Below are positions 8,600 through 17,220 of a stretch of 64,000 bases of DNA, one piece after another; the first letter of the stretch is position 1; each line of letters begins with the position of its first letter. The notes under the pieces are model-generated. The model was given only the letters and a program-made list of their open reading frames with translations. It was not told the DNA's origin and did not search any database. The DNA is taken from contig JAEPQO010000001.1 of NCBI GenBank assembly GCA_017640505.1, positions 1,256,625 to 1,320,624 of the forward strand, in the 5' to 3' direction. Source of the stretch: Rhodospirillales bacterium (GTDB lineage: Bacteria; Pseudomonadota; Alphaproteobacteria; Rhodospirillales; Casp-alpha2). The position numbers and the translations under genes are program-made.

Positions 8600-8701
8600 C
8601 TCACTCGTTATACTTGATGACCCAAACGTTGCAAGGGTTTAGATAGACGGAAAATGGCGCAAAATGGCGAATGACAGGCATTTTCAACAGGAAGTCGAAC
8701 C

Positions 8702-9166
8702 GTGACCGATCCGACCGTTTCACTGGCACTTTACCAGCCCGATATCCCGCAAAACGCGGGGAACCTTTTTCGTACCGCGGCGTGTTTCGGTGTCCCCGTG
8801 CACGTAATCGAGCCCTGCGGATTCGTGCTTTCCGATACAAAAATGCGGCGTGCGGGCATGGATTACATGACGCATGTTCAATTATTCCGGCATCAGAGCT
8901 GGGAGGCATACCGGCGTGACCGCGGACCCAGTCGCCTAGTCCTGTTGACAACGCGGGGCGACAGCCTGTTGCCTGCCTTTGAATTCGAAAAGGGTGACAC
9001 ATTGCTACTTGGGCGTGAAAGCGCCGGTGTGCCCGACGATGTGCACAATGCTTGCGATGCCCGGGTGGCCCTGCCGATGCAGGCGGGGCTTCGGTCAATG
9101 AATGTTGCCGTCTGCGGCGGCATTGTCCTTTACGAAGCCCTGCGTCAGTTGCACGGGTTCGGCTGA
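8702..9166 (+). CDS. trmL: tRNA (cytidine(34)-2'-O)-methyltransferase
   Basis: A 154-residue SPOUT-class methyltransferase that modifies the wobble ribose of tRNA-Leu using S-adenosylmethionine. The start VSLALYQPDIPQNAGNLFRT, the block LLLGRESAGVP (near 106-116) and the C-terminal knot motif LRSMNVAVCGGIVLYEALRQ are diagnostic of TrmL rather than other SpoU proteins. Length matches the family (about 150-160). The start is GTG at 8702, with AGGAAG at proper spacing. hemF follows after 41 bases in the same direction. Confidence 0.95.
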   Translation: MTDPTVSLALYQPDIPQNAGNLFRTAACFGVPVHVIEPCGFVLSDTKMRRAGMDYMTHVQLFRHQSWEAYRRDRGPSRLVLLTTRGDSLLPAFEFEKGDTLLLGRESAGVPDDVHNACDARVALPMQAGLRSMNVAVCGGIVLYEALRQLHGFG

Positions 9167-9207
9167 AGCAATAAAAAGGCGCCTTAACCGAAGCCGGGGA
9201 ATCGCGA

Positions 9208-10086
9208 ATGAATGATATTGCTGCAGACGCGCCGTTTGGCGAGGCACACAAGCAGCGCGCCCAGGCGTGGTTCGCCGAGGTCCGCGACAGCCTGTGTGCA
9301 CGGCTCGAGGAACTGGAACAAACGGCCGAGGCACACGACCTGAACGCGGCGTTCGAGCCGCAGGCTTTCGAGCGCACGTCGTGGGAGCGCGACGGTGGCG
9401 GCGGCGGCACGATGGCAGTGCTGCGCGAAGGGCGCGTGTTCGAAAAGGCGGGCGTCAATATCTCGACCGTGCACGGCGAGTTCTCGGAGGAGTTCCGGGC
9501 GCGCATTCCGGGTGCCCAGGAGGATCCGCGTTTCTGGGCGGCGGGCGTATCGGTCGTCATTCACCCGCGCTCGCCGCTGGTACCGATCTCGCACATGAAC
9601 ACGCGGATGATCGTCACGACCCAGGGCTGGTTCGGTGGTGGCGGTGACCTGACGCCGGTGTTTCCGGACGCCGCCGAAACCGAACGGTTCCACCAGGCAT
9701 TCCGGGATGCCTGCGCGCCCTACGGCGACGATTACTACGGCCGGTTTTCCAAGTGGTGCGACGAGTATTTCTATCTGCCGCACCGGTCCGAGACGCGGGG
9801 CGTCGGCGGCATTTTCTACGACAACCACGCGACCGGGGACTGGGAACGGGATTTTGCGTTCACGCAGGACGTCGGCAAGGCGTTCGTTTCCGTCTATCCC
9901 GATATCGCGCGCGACAAGATGAACCTGACGTGGACGCCGGACCAGAAACAGGCACAGCGCGTCAAACGCGGCCGTTATGTCGAGTTCAACCTGCTTTATG
10001 ACCGGGGCACGATCTTCGGGCTCAAGACCGGTGGCAATGTCGACGCCATTTTGATGAGCCTGCCGCCCGACGTGGCGTGGCCTTAA
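9208..10086 (+). CDS. hemF: Oxygen-dependent coproporphyrinogen III oxidase
   Basis: A 292-residue cytosolic enzyme of heme synthesis that uses O2 to convert coproporphyrinogen III to protoporphyrinogen IX. Conserved blocks are AGVNISTVHGEF, SHMNTRMIV, GWFGGGGDLTPVF, the FYLPHRSETRGVGGIFYD stretch, and the C-terminal RGRYVEFNLLYDRGTIFGL. Length is normal for the family. Its presence indicates aerobic heme supply and fits the bc1 genes and ctaB in this window. Its stop codon overlaps the stop of the convergent glk gene by 4 bases. Confidence 0.97.
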   Translation: MNDIAADAPFGEAHKQRAQAWFAEVRDSLCARLEELEQTAEAHDLNAAFEPQAFERTSWERDGGGGGTMAVLREGRVFEKAGVNISTVHGEFSEEFRARIPGAQEDPRFWAAGVSVVIHPRSPLVPISHMNTRMIVTTQGWFGGGGDLTPVFPDAAETERFHQAFRDACAPYGDDYYGRFSKWCDEYFYLPHRSETRGVGGIFYDNHATGDWERDFAFTQDVGKAFVSVYPDIARDKMNLTWTPDQKQAQRVKRGRYVEFNLLYDRGTIFGLKTGGNVDAILMSLPPDVAWP

Positions 10087-11021
10087 TCCGTGCCGTCAAT
10101 CAGGTAGCGTAATCCCACGAACGCCGGGAAGGGATGGGTGATCAACTTCACCGGCACGTTCGACAGATAATCGCCGAACCGGCCCTTGTCGACGAACCGT
10201 CCTGCGAAGCCTGATGATTTCAGTTCGCCTTCCAGCCGCGGCAGGATGCCGCCCGCAAGATAGACGCCGCCCGTCGCCCCGCAGGTAAGCGCCACGTCGG
10301 ATGCTGCCGTGCCCAGAAAGGCGAAGAATTGATCGAACGCCCGGATGGCGGTTTCGTCGCCCGCCTGCATACGGGACGTCACCTCGGCCGCATCGACGGT
10401 CTCGCCGCCGGTCGCCTGATAAAGCGCCTCAAGCCCCGGGCCGGACAGCACCCGTTCCCACGACACATGGCCGAACCGTTTCGCCAGGATCTGTACGATC
10501 TCCGCCTCCTGATCGGTACGCGGGGCCAGCGTGGCGTGGCCACCTTCGGTGGCCAGCGCAATCCGCTTGCCATCCGACGGGATCAGCACCGATACGCCGA
10601 GCCCGGTGCCGGCACCCATGACGGCGACGGGGCCAGCCGCATCCGGGGCACCGTCACGAATGACGGCCGTATCATCGGTTTTCAAATCCGGAATACCGAG
10701 GGCGACGGCCTCGAAGTCATTGACGATCGCAACGTCTGAAAAGCCAAGTTCCGTCGCCAGCTCATCCGCATCAAGCCGCCAGATGTGGTTGGTCATGTCG
10801 ACCTTGCCGCCCCGGACCGGTCCGGCAACGGAAAAGGCAGCGTGGGCGGGCAGCGTGCCGAGGCCCGTCTGTTCTACGTAGACCCGGATCGCCTTGGCCG
10901 GTGTTTCGAAGTCCTTGCAGGCGAGCGTCAACGGGGTCTCGAAGCCACCATTTTCGTTGAGGTGTGCAAAGCGGGCATTGGTGCCGCCGACATCTGCAAT
11001 GAGGCCTGACGCCGCCGACAT
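10083..11021 (-). CDS. glk: Glucokinase (ROK-independent Glk family)
   Basis: A 312-residue cytosolic kinase making glucose-6-phosphate from glucose and ATP. The N-terminal phosphate-binding motif DVGGTNARFA, the IVNDFEAVALGI block, GAGTGLGVS and ATEGGHATLAPR are those of the E. coli-type glucokinase. The start is ATG 11021, 7 bases after otsA; a longer frame to 11093 lies inside otsA. As the last gene of the trehalose operon it would capture glucose released by the GH15 enzyme, or feed glucose-6-phosphate to OtsA. Confidence 0.93.
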   Translation of the reverse strand: MSAASGLIADVGGTNARFAHLNENGGFETPLTLACKDFETPAKAIRVYVEQTGLGTLPAHAAFSVAGPVRGGKVDMTNHIWRLDADELATELGFSDVAIVNDFEAVALGIPDLKTDDTAVIRDGAPDAAGPVAVMGAGTGLGVSVLIPSDGKRIALATEGGHATLAPRTDQEAEIVQILAKRFGHVSWERVLSGPGLEALYQATGGETVDAAEVTSRMQAGDETAIRAFDQFFAFLGTAASDVALTCGATGGVYLAGGILPRLEGELKSSGFAGRFVDKGRFGDYLSNVPVKLITHPFPAFVGLRYLIDGTD

Positions 11022-11028
11022 GGCTAGG

Positions 11029-12462
11029 TCAATCGCCCTGATGCGCGGCGGCCAGCGCCGTGAGATAAGTGTCGCGCCAGTTGTCGAGGTCATTGCTGCG
11101 AATGACCTTCATCATCTCCTCGCGCCGGTTGCGGCGTTCGTCCAGCGGCATCTCGAGCCCGCGCGCCATGGCTTCGGCGACTTCGTCGATATCGTACGGA
11201 TTCACGATCAGGGCGCTTTTCAGTTCCCGCGCCGCGCCGGCAAAGCGCGACAGCACCAGTACCCCGGGATCGGACGGATTCTGCGCCGCGACGAATTCCT
11301 TGGCGACGAGGTTCATGCCGTCCCTGAGTGGCGTCACCAGGCCGACACGGCTGGCACGGAAGAACAGGGTCAGCTTGTCGCGCCCGTAGCTTTTGTTGAT
11401 GTAGTTGATCGGCACCCAGTCGATGTCGGCGAAACGGCCGTTGATGTGCCCGGCACTGGTCTCCAGTTCGTGCCTGATCTCTTTATACTCCGCGACCTCG
11501 CCGCGCGACGGCGGCGTGATCTGGAACATGGAAACCTGATTGCGAAAGCCGGGATAGCGTTCAAGCATGCGTTCGAACGCCTGAAAGCGTTCGGGGATAC
11601 CCTTGGAATAATCGAGCCGGTCGACGCCGATCATCCATGCTTTCTCGCCGTGCTGTTCGCGCAGCTTACGGCCCCAGGCCAAATCCTTGGGATCCATCGG
11701 GCCTTCGAAAACACTTGGGTTGATGCCGATCGGAAAGACGCCGACGCGGAATTTGCGCCCGAACACCTCGACCTTGCCGGACTTGGTCACCTTGCCGCCG
11801 GCCTCGTGCTCGATGTAATCGGTGAAGGCGCGCATGTCGTTTTCGGTTTGGAATCCAATCAGATCGTAGGCGGAAAGCGCCGTCATCAACGCGCGATGCG
11901 CCGGCATGTAGGTGAGCACTTCCATCGCCGGGAACGGTGTGTGCAGGAAGATGCCCATGGTCTGCTTGGACCCGCGGCGGCGCAGGCATTCGCCCAGCGG
12001 GATCAGATGATAGTCGTGTACCCAGATACGGTCATTGTCGCGGAGCCGCCACGCCAGCTTTTCGGCAAAGAGCTCGTTGACCGCCTGATAGCGGGAAAAG
12101 AACGTCCGCTTGAACGATGTCAGATCCAGCCGGTAGTGAAACAGCGGCCAGAGAGTGCGGTTGGCAAAGCCGTTATAGTACTCGTTATAGTCTTTGCGGC
12201 TCAGGTCCATGATCACGTAAGTGACAGGGCCGACCTCCGTTTCTTTCGGTTCGCCGGGGGTGCCGGTTGCGGTCTTGCCACTCCAGCCGAACCAGAGGCC
12301 GCCCTCGTTCTGCAGAGCTTCTTCGAGCGCGACCGCAAGGCCGCCAGCCTGGACCCGGCCGTCCTTGACGTCCGGTACACGGTTGGAAACAACGACAAGG
12401 CGCGACGGTGTCTTGCTCGTGCCGCGTTTACCTTTCTTCGTCGCTGATTTGGATTTTGGCAC
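11029..12462 (-). CDS. otsA: Trehalose-6-phosphate synthase
   Basis: A 477-residue GT20 glycosyltransferase that joins UDP-glucose (or another NDP-glucose) to glucose-6-phosphate. A basic N-terminal tail (KSKSATKKGKRGTSK) precedes the fold. Typical stretches are RLVVVSNRVP, GLWFGWSG, WVHDYHLIPLGECLRRRG, GIFLHTPFP, VDRLDYSKGIPERFQAF and TPLRDGMNLVAKEFVAAQ. Length is normal. It lies 4 bases after the GH15 gene. Trehalose made by OtsA and OtsB is a common protectant against salt, cold and drying, which fits a marine or soil lifestyle. Confidence 0.96.
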   Translation of the reverse strand: MPKSKSATKKGKRGTSKTPSRLVVVSNRVPDVKDGRVQAGGLAVALEEALQNEGGLWFGWSGKTATGTPGEPKETEVGPVTYVIMDLSRKDYNEYYNGFANRTLWPLFHYRLDLTSFKRTFFSRYQAVNELFAEKLAWRLRDNDRIWVHDYHLIPLGECLRRRGSKQTMGIFLHTPFPAMEVLTYMPAHRALMTALSAYDLIGFQTENDMRAFTDYIEHEAGGKVTKSGKVEVFGRKFRVGVFPIGINPSVFEGPMDPKDLAWGRKLREQHGEKAWMIGVDRLDYSKGIPERFQAFERMLERYPGFRNQVSMFQITPPSRGEVAEYKEIRHELETSAGHINGRFADIDWVPINYINKSYGRDKLTLFFRASRVGLVTPLRDGMNLVAKEFVAAQNPSDPGVLVLSRFAGAARELKSALIVNPYDIDEVAEAMARGLEMPLDERRNRREEMMKVIRSNDLDNWRDTYLTALAAAHQGD

Positions 12463-12466
12463 GGGT

Positions 12467-14251
12467 CTAGAACGCTTCCTTCCAGGTCTTGCTGAGTTCC
12501 ATCGCGGAATTGATCAGGCCGACCAGCGAATAGGTCTGTGGGAAGTTGCCCCAGAGTTCACCTGTTTCGACGTCGATGTGTTCCGACATCAGGCCCGCCG
12601 GGTTGAGCTTCTCCAGCATGGTTTCGAAGACCTTGCGGGCATCGTCGCGGCGGCCGAGTTTCACCAGCGCGTCGATGTACCAGAAGGTACAGACGACGAA
12701 GGCCTTTTCCGGTTCGCCGAAGTCGTCGGCCTTCACGTAGCGGAAAACATAGTCGCCGCGCTTCAAGTCCTGTTCGATGGCGGCGACAGTGCCCGCGAAA
12801 CGTGGATCGTCGGCATCGACAAAGCCAAGTTCCAGCATCAAAAGCAGACTGGCGTCGACGGCATCGCCACCCCAGGTGTCGGCGAAGCTGTTGCGGTCCT
12901 CGTTGAATGATTCCCTTAGAGTTTCGTCCCTGACCCGGTCGGCCTCCATCCGCCAGTACTGTGCGCGGGCCTCGAGGCCCAGATGATCGGCGATCCGCGC
13001 AAGACGGTCGACCCCCGCCCAACAGAGAACACTGGAGTATGTATGGATATGCGCGTTGCCGCGCAGTTCCCAAAGACCGGCGTCCGGCTGGTTATAAAGC
13101 GCAAGACACTGCTCGCCCAACGGCTCCAGGAACTTGAACAGCGTTTCGTCGCCCTGGCGTTTCAGACGCTTGTCGAAAAAGACCTGCGTGACGGACAGGA
13201 TGACGCTGCCGTAGACGTCGTTCTGGATATGCTCGTAGGCCTGGTTGCCGCGGCGAACCGGGCCGTTGCCTCGGTAGCCGTCCAGCGTCTCGACGATCTC
13301 CTCGGTCAGTTCGCTGTCGAACGAGAGGCCGTAAACCGGTTGCAGGTGACCGTTGCTGGCGCCGGCAATGATGTTGTTGATGTAACCCAGATAGCCTTCC
13401 ATCGTCCGCGTTGCGCCGAGACGGTTAAGTGCGCTGACGACGAAGTAGCCATCTCTCAACCAGCAGTACCGGTAATCCCAGTTCCGTTCATTGCCGGGGG
13501 CTTCGGGGATCGAGGTCGTCATGGCGGCGACGATGGCGCCGGTTTCCTCGAAGTTGCAGAGCTTTAGCGTGATGGCGGCCCGGATCACGTAATCCTGCCA
13601 CTCGAACGGCAGCGACAGGTAACGGCACCATTCGCGCCAGTAATCCGTGGTCTTCTCGCAAAAATCGCGCGCCACACCGGCGACGCTGTCGCCCAGCGTT
13701 TCATCGGGTCCGAATATTAGATTGGCCGGCGTGTCGAGCAGGAAATCCGTCTCCTTGAGGATGTGCGAGACGGGAATGTCCGTCGTGCAGCGCATTGGCG
13801 TGCCTGACGTCAGATAGCGTATGTGATTGGAACCGCGCGTCGTTTCCACGCCGTTGGCACCCCAGTCGCGGGCCGGGCGCAGCCGGACACGAATACGCGG
13901 CCGTCCGGCAACCGGTCTGATCGTGCGCACGAACATCGTCGGCCGGAAAGCGCGGCCCAGATGTTTGAAGCGCGGTGCGAAATCGGTGATCTCGACCGCA
14001 TTGCCCTTGCCGTCATGCAACGTCGTAACGACGACGGCGGTATTCGGCAAATAGGTCTGTTCGCTGTGCGTATGCCCGTCGAGCATGATGTCGAAAAATC
14101 CGGGCTGTTCGCCGGAGTGGGCGCGCAGCAGATCGCAGAATGCCGGGTCGCTCTCGAAATCGGGAAGGCAGGCCCAGCGGTATCGTGCATTTCGGTCGAG
14201 AAGGGCGGCAACGGATCCGTTGCCGATCATGATCAGATTCAGATCGCTCAT
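12467..14251 (-). CDS. Glycoside hydrolase family 15 protein (glucoamylase/trehalase type)
   Basis: A 594-residue cytosolic protein without signal peptide. An N-terminal beta-rich domain (to about 220) is followed by an alpha/alpha-barrel. The barrel shows NERNWDYRYCWLRDGYF, GNQAYEHIQNDVYG and GLWELRG, the usual GH15 substrate-binding and catalytic-acid regions. The family includes glucoamylases and also known trehalases of actinobacteria and archaea. Being inside an ots operon and next to glk, a trehalase role is a good inference; an alpha-glucan hydrolase is the alternative. The ATG at 14251 overlaps the otsB stop by 4 bases (ATGA), showing translational coupling; a frame extension to 14323 lies within otsB. 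Confidence 0.9.
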   Translation of the reverse strand: MSDLNLIMIGNGSVAALLDRNARYRWACLPDFESDPAFCDLLRAHSGEQPGFFDIMLDGHTHSEQTYLPNTAVVVTTLHDGKGNAVEITDFAPRFKHLGRAFRPTMFVRTIRPVAGRPRIRVRLRPARDWGANGVETTRGSNHIRYLTSGTPMRCTTDIPVSHILKETDFLLDTPANLIFGPDETLGDSVAGVARDFCEKTTDYWREWCRYLSLPFEWQDYVIRAAITLKLCNFEETGAIVAAMTTSIPEAPGNERNWDYRYCWLRDGYFVVSALNRLGATRTMEGYLGYINNIIAGASNGHLQPVYGLSFDSELTEEIVETLDGYRGNGPVRRGNQAYEHIQNDVYGSVILSVTQVFFDKRLKRQGDETLFKFLEPLGEQCLALYNQPDAGLWELRGNAHIHTYSSVLCWAGVDRLARIADHLGLEARAQYWRMEADRVRDETLRESFNEDRNSFADTWGGDAVDASLLLMLELGFVDADDPRFAGTVAAIEQDLKRGDYVFRYVKADDFGEPEKAFVVCTFWYIDALVKLGRRDDARKVFETMLEKLNPAGLMSEHIDVETGELWGNFPQTYSLVGLINSAMELSKTWKEAF

Positions 14252-15054
14252 GCTTGCATTGTTTCCCGGTCGTCGGAGGGGCTCAAGGTCGGGTCCGCGG
14301 TCGAGATGACGTGATCGAGCCATCGGCGGACAGCGGCGACGTTGTCCAGGCGCGCCTGCGCCTGCGTCGGTCGGCGGTCGCCGACGATAACGGAAATGCC
14401 GGATAACTCGTTCACGGCGGCGAAGCCGTCTTCATCGGTCACGTCGTCGCCGATGAATACCGGAGTGCGGCCCGCGAAGGGCGGCCTTTCCATCAACTGA
14501 CGGATGGCATGCCCCTTGTTGATGCCGGCCGGGCGGAGTTCACGCACCATATCGCCTTCGAGCATTTCGAATTCGGGCCCGAGGCGCGCCAGTGCTGCTG
14601 CGACGGCCTCGGTTACCTGACCGGAAAGTGCCGGTGCACGGCGGAAATGGATGGCGACACATGGTCCCTTGTCCTCGATCAGGACGCCGGGAACCGCTTC
14701 GAACATCTGGTGGAGCTTGTCGCGTTCGTGCGAGATGGCGGCGGCATCCGCGTCGTGGCGGCGATGTTCGCCGTCTGAATGCCGCACCTCGAAGCCGTGG
14801 AGTCCGGCGCTTGGCAAATGCAGTGGCTGAAACAGCCGATCGAGGTCGGCAAGTGCCCGCCCGCTGATGAGCGCAATGGCGCCGCCCAGAACTGTGCGCG
14901 CCGCAAAAAGTGACTGAACGAGGGATTTCGGGACGTCCACCTGATCGGGTGTGTCGGAAAATTCCAGCAGCGTGCCGTCCACATCCAAAAACAGCGCCAT
15001 CATGCCGGGGGCGGCGATGGGCTTGGTTTCGGAAAGGGGGTTCGGCGCGTTCAT
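14248..15054 (-). CDS. otsB: Trehalose-6-phosphate phosphatase
   Basis: A 268-residue HAD-superfamily phosphatase that dephosphorylates trehalose-6-phosphate. The nucleophile motif is DVDGTLLEF (near 24-32), followed by LISGRALADLDRLF, the cap region, and the metal-binding GDDVTDEDGF near 220. It is the first gene of the operon otsB-GH15-otsA-glk and overlaps the GH15 start by 4 bases. The promoter should lie in the 111-base gap to the divergent small membrane protein gene at 15166. Confidence 0.95.
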   Translation of the reverse strand: MNAPNPLSETKPIAAPGMMALFLDVDGTLLEFSDTPDQVDVPKSLVQSLFAARTVLGGAIALISGRALADLDRLFQPLHLPSAGLHGFEVRHSDGEHRRHDADAAAISHERDKLHQMFEAVPGVLIEDKGPCVAIHFRRAPALSGQVTEAVAAALARLGPEFEMLEGDMVRELRPAGINKGHAIRQLMERPPFAGRTPVFIGDDVTDEDGFAAVNELSGISVIVGDRRPTQAQARLDNVAAVRRWLDHVISTADPTLSPSDDRETMQA

Positions 15055-15165
15055 GGACTCAGCCTAGCAAATCTTCGCAGGTGCACAACCACCCCGCGGC
15101 TTCATCCTTGCCTGTGTGCCGTGGGTGCGCTGAAGTGGGGCGGTGCAACAGGCAAGGAGTTAAAG

Positions 15166-15348
15166 ATGGGTCTCGAAGGAATTGGTATCGGCGGTTTGCT
15201 CGTTCTGATCGCTGACGTTTATGCAATTATCAAGACACTCGGCAGCACTCAGGCGACCACGGGTTCCAAGGTTTTCTGGATCATTCTGATCCTGCTCCTG
15301 CCGCTGCTCGGCGTCATCATTTGGTTCTTCGCCGGCCCCAAAGATTAA
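15166..15348 (+). CDS. Small membrane protein with PLDc_N-type domain
   Basis: A 60-residue protein with two hydrophobic helices (about 6-24 and 36-55), ending FFAGPKD. The pattern of a first helix, a short polar loop and a second helix VFWIILILLLPLLGVIIWFF is that of the phospholipase D N-terminal (PLDc_N) small membrane proteins. AAGGAG at 15154-15159 supports the ATG at 15166; an in-frame start at 15121 lacks such a site. No catalytic residues are present, so it is a membrane accessory or stress protein of unknown role. Confidence 0.8.
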   Translation: MGLEGIGIGGLLVLIADVYAIIKTLGSTQATTGSKVFWIILILLLPLLGVIIWFFAGPKD

Positions 15349-15377
15349 AAGAACGAACAGGGAAGAATAAGCAGTTC

Positions 15378-16508
15378 ATGCCACAGCAAGGATATTCAGC
15401 GATTTTCATGCGGGGCGGCACGTCGAAGGGCGTGTTCTTCCGCCACGATTCACTTCCCGACGACATCGAGGCGCGCGACAGGATTTTTCTGCATGCGCTC
15501 GGCAGCCCCGACGCCTACGGCCGGCAGTTGAACGGCATGGGGGGCGGTGTGTCGTCGGTCTCCAAGGCGGTTATCGTCGGGCCGTCGTCGGTCGAGGGGG
15601 CGGATGTCGATTACACCTTCGCGCAGGTCGTGATCGACAAACCTGAAGTCGACTATTCGGCGACGTGCGGCAATCTATCGTCCGCCGTCGGCCCGTTCGC
15701 GGTCGACAGCGGTTTGTTGACCCCGGAAGCGGGACAGCAAACGGTACGGGTCTTCAACACCAACACGAAGAAGATCTATCACGCCACGTTCGAAGTGGCG
15801 GAAGGCGTTTTTCAGCCCGCAGGCGGTTTCGAAATTCCGGGCGTCAGCGGTACGGGTTCGCGTATCCGGCTCGATTATCTGGACCCGGGTGGCGCAACGT
15901 CCGGAAAGCTACTGCCGAGCGGTAACGCGATGGACGTGCTCGACGTGCCAGGCGTGGGCAAGGTCGAGGCAAGCCTCGTCGACGCATCGAATGCCGTTGT
16001 CTTCGTTGCCGCCGAACGCTTCGGCAAGACAGCAACGGAAAGCGTTTCCGATCTGGAAGCCGATAAGAAATTCATGGCAGACCTGGATGCGGTCCGGCGT
16101 ACCGCCGCCGTTGCCATGGGGCTCGCCGCGACGCCGGAGACCGCCTCGCTCGGCAACCCGAAGATCGGCATCGTCGCGCTTGCGGCCAACAGCACGACGC
16201 TTGCCGGCACAAGTATCGCGGCAGGCGATTGCGATCTTTCTGCGCGCATCGTTTCCATGGGGCAGGTGCATCGGGTGCTGCCGCTGACAGGTGCGATGTG
16301 CCTGGGCGTCGCATGCCGCATTCCGGGTAGTGTGCCCAGCGCATTGGTCCGTGAACAGGCCGGTGACCTGCGGCTCGCCAATCCCTCGGGCGTATTGCCG
16401 GTGGACGCTAACGTCGTTACCGGGGCAAACGGTGTTGCAGCCGAGAGTTGTACCGTTTACCGCACGGCACGACCTTTGATGGCAGGTCAGGTGCTGGTAC
16501 CCGCATAG
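15378..16508 (+). CDS. PrpF-family protein (aconitate-type cis-trans isomerase / 4-oxalomesaconate tautomerase-like)
   Basis: A 376-residue protein of the diaminopimelate-epimerase fold. The start GYSAIFMRGGTSKGVFF is the PrpF hallmark, followed by QLNGMGGGVSSVSKA and the Cys-containing SATCGNLSSAVGPFA. PrpF proteins isomerise 2-methylaconitate or related tricarboxylates; other members act in gallate or syringate degradation. No prpBCD or aromatic-degradation genes are adjacent, so the substrate is open. The ATG at 15378 lies 29 bases after the preceding gene; a longer frame from 15321 overlaps that gene. Confidence 0.9.
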   Translation: MPQQGYSAIFMRGGTSKGVFFRHDSLPDDIEARDRIFLHALGSPDAYGRQLNGMGGGVSSVSKAVIVGPSSVEGADVDYTFAQVVIDKPEVDYSATCGNLSSAVGPFAVDSGLLTPEAGQQTVRVFNTNTKKIYHATFEVAEGVFQPAGGFEIPGVSGTGSRIRLDYLDPGGATSGKLLPSGNAMDVLDVPGVGKVEASLVDASNAVVFVAAERFGKTATESVSDLEADKKFMADLDAVRRTAAVAMGLAATPETASLGNPKIGIVALAANSTTLAGTSIAAGDCDLSARIVSMGQVHRVLPLTGAMCLGVACRIPGSVPSALVREQAGDLRLANPSGVLPVDANVVTGANGVAAESCTVYRTARPLMAGQVLVPA

Positions 16509-16583
16509 TGACGTGCATCACATCTAAACCTTTCACATAAAAGCAATAATCGGCGGTCCTGGGGCAAGCCATTGGGGGCTGTG

Positions 16584-16946
16584 ATGAAAAGATCTACTGG
16601 GAAAGCCGGCGAGCGCCGGCAACACGAACGCCTTGATCGGCCGCAGCTGTATCTGCGGATCGGCGGGCATACGTTCCAGACCACGGAATGGAGCTACGGT
16701 GGCCTCGTAATCGAGGATCTCGGCGGGATTTTACCGACCGGCGCGCTGCTTCGCATTGACGGGTTGTCGGACGAAGAATCCTACCGACATGCGCAACCGC
16801 CATATCAGGTCGATATCCGTGCGCGGGTGGTCCGGGTAATGCCGGAGACCAGACAGGCGGCGCTGACGTGCTTGAAGCTGGACGACGCTGCCTACCGTAT
16901 CCTGAGCGGGATCGAAAACGGGAACGAACTGGCGATCGCCAACTAG
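16584..16946 (+). CDS. PilZ-like domain protein
   Basis: A 120-residue protein whose start KRSTGKAGERRQHERLDRP followed about 20 residues later by EWSYGGLVIEDL resembles the c-di-GMP-binding PilZ pattern (Arg-x3-Arg, then Asp/Asn-x-Ser-x2-Gly). The second motif has Glu where Asp or Asn is usual, so binding should be tested. The remainder is a beta-barrel-like stretch (VDIRARVVRVMPETRQAALTCL, in two parts). The start is taken as ATG 16584 with a G-rich site just before; GTG 16581 and TTG 16572 are in frame. It is convergent with the DUF3253 gene, whose stop lies 1 base away. Confidence 0.65.
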   Translation: MKRSTGKAGERRQHERLDRPQLYLRIGGHTFQTTEWSYGGLVIEDLGGILPTGALLRIDGLSDEESYRHAQPPYQVDIRARVVRVMPETRQAALTCLKLDDAAYRILSGIENGNELAIAN

Positions 16947-16947
16947 A

Positions 16948-17220
16948 TCAGGGCAATCCGAGCCGGATTACGCCTTTGACCGTTTTCGGATCCACGGGTT
17001 TGCCCTTGCGGTAGATCGCGATATGACCGTCACGCGCCAGCTTCTGCGCGGCGCGGCGAACCGGTTTCATCAGACTGCGCCAATCATCTCCCCGTTCGGC
17101 CCGCGCCGCCTCGGACGGGCATATTGTTTTCCCCGGTCCGCAATCTTTCACCAGCCTTAAAATATGTGCCGCTAGACGGTCATCCAGATCGCCTTCCGGG
17201 CGGTCCTGATCCTCAGCCAT
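16948..17220 (-). CDS. DUF3253 domain protein
   Basis: A 90-residue protein matching DUF3253: HILRLVKDCGPGKTICPSEA, then DDWRSLMKPVRRAAQKLARD, GHIAIYRKGKPVDP and a final IRLGLP. The layout looks like a small winged-helix DNA-binding domain, which is how this family is usually modelled; function unknown. The ATG at 17220 lies inside the end of the SGNH gene (8-base overlap), so it is the last gene of the minus-strand operon that begins with DUF1285. A longer frame up to 17481 is antisense-frame sequence within that gene. Confidence 0.85.
   Translation of the reverse strand: MAEDQDRPEGDLDDRLAAHILRLVKDCGPGKTICPSEAARAERGDDWRSLMKPVRRAAQKLARDGHIAIYRKGKPVDPKTVKGVIRLGLP

Noticed and set aside
8417-8701. 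Possible small gene or RNA between petA and trmL
   Set aside because: No frame with a ribosome site, and the hairpin lacks a T-run; treated as promoter or operator region.
10894-12447. Long plus-strand frame (517 codons) opposite otsA and part of glk
   Set aside because: Its translation has no recognisable domain and unusual composition; it exists because GC-rich coding DNA lacks stops on the other strand. OtsA and Glk explain the region.
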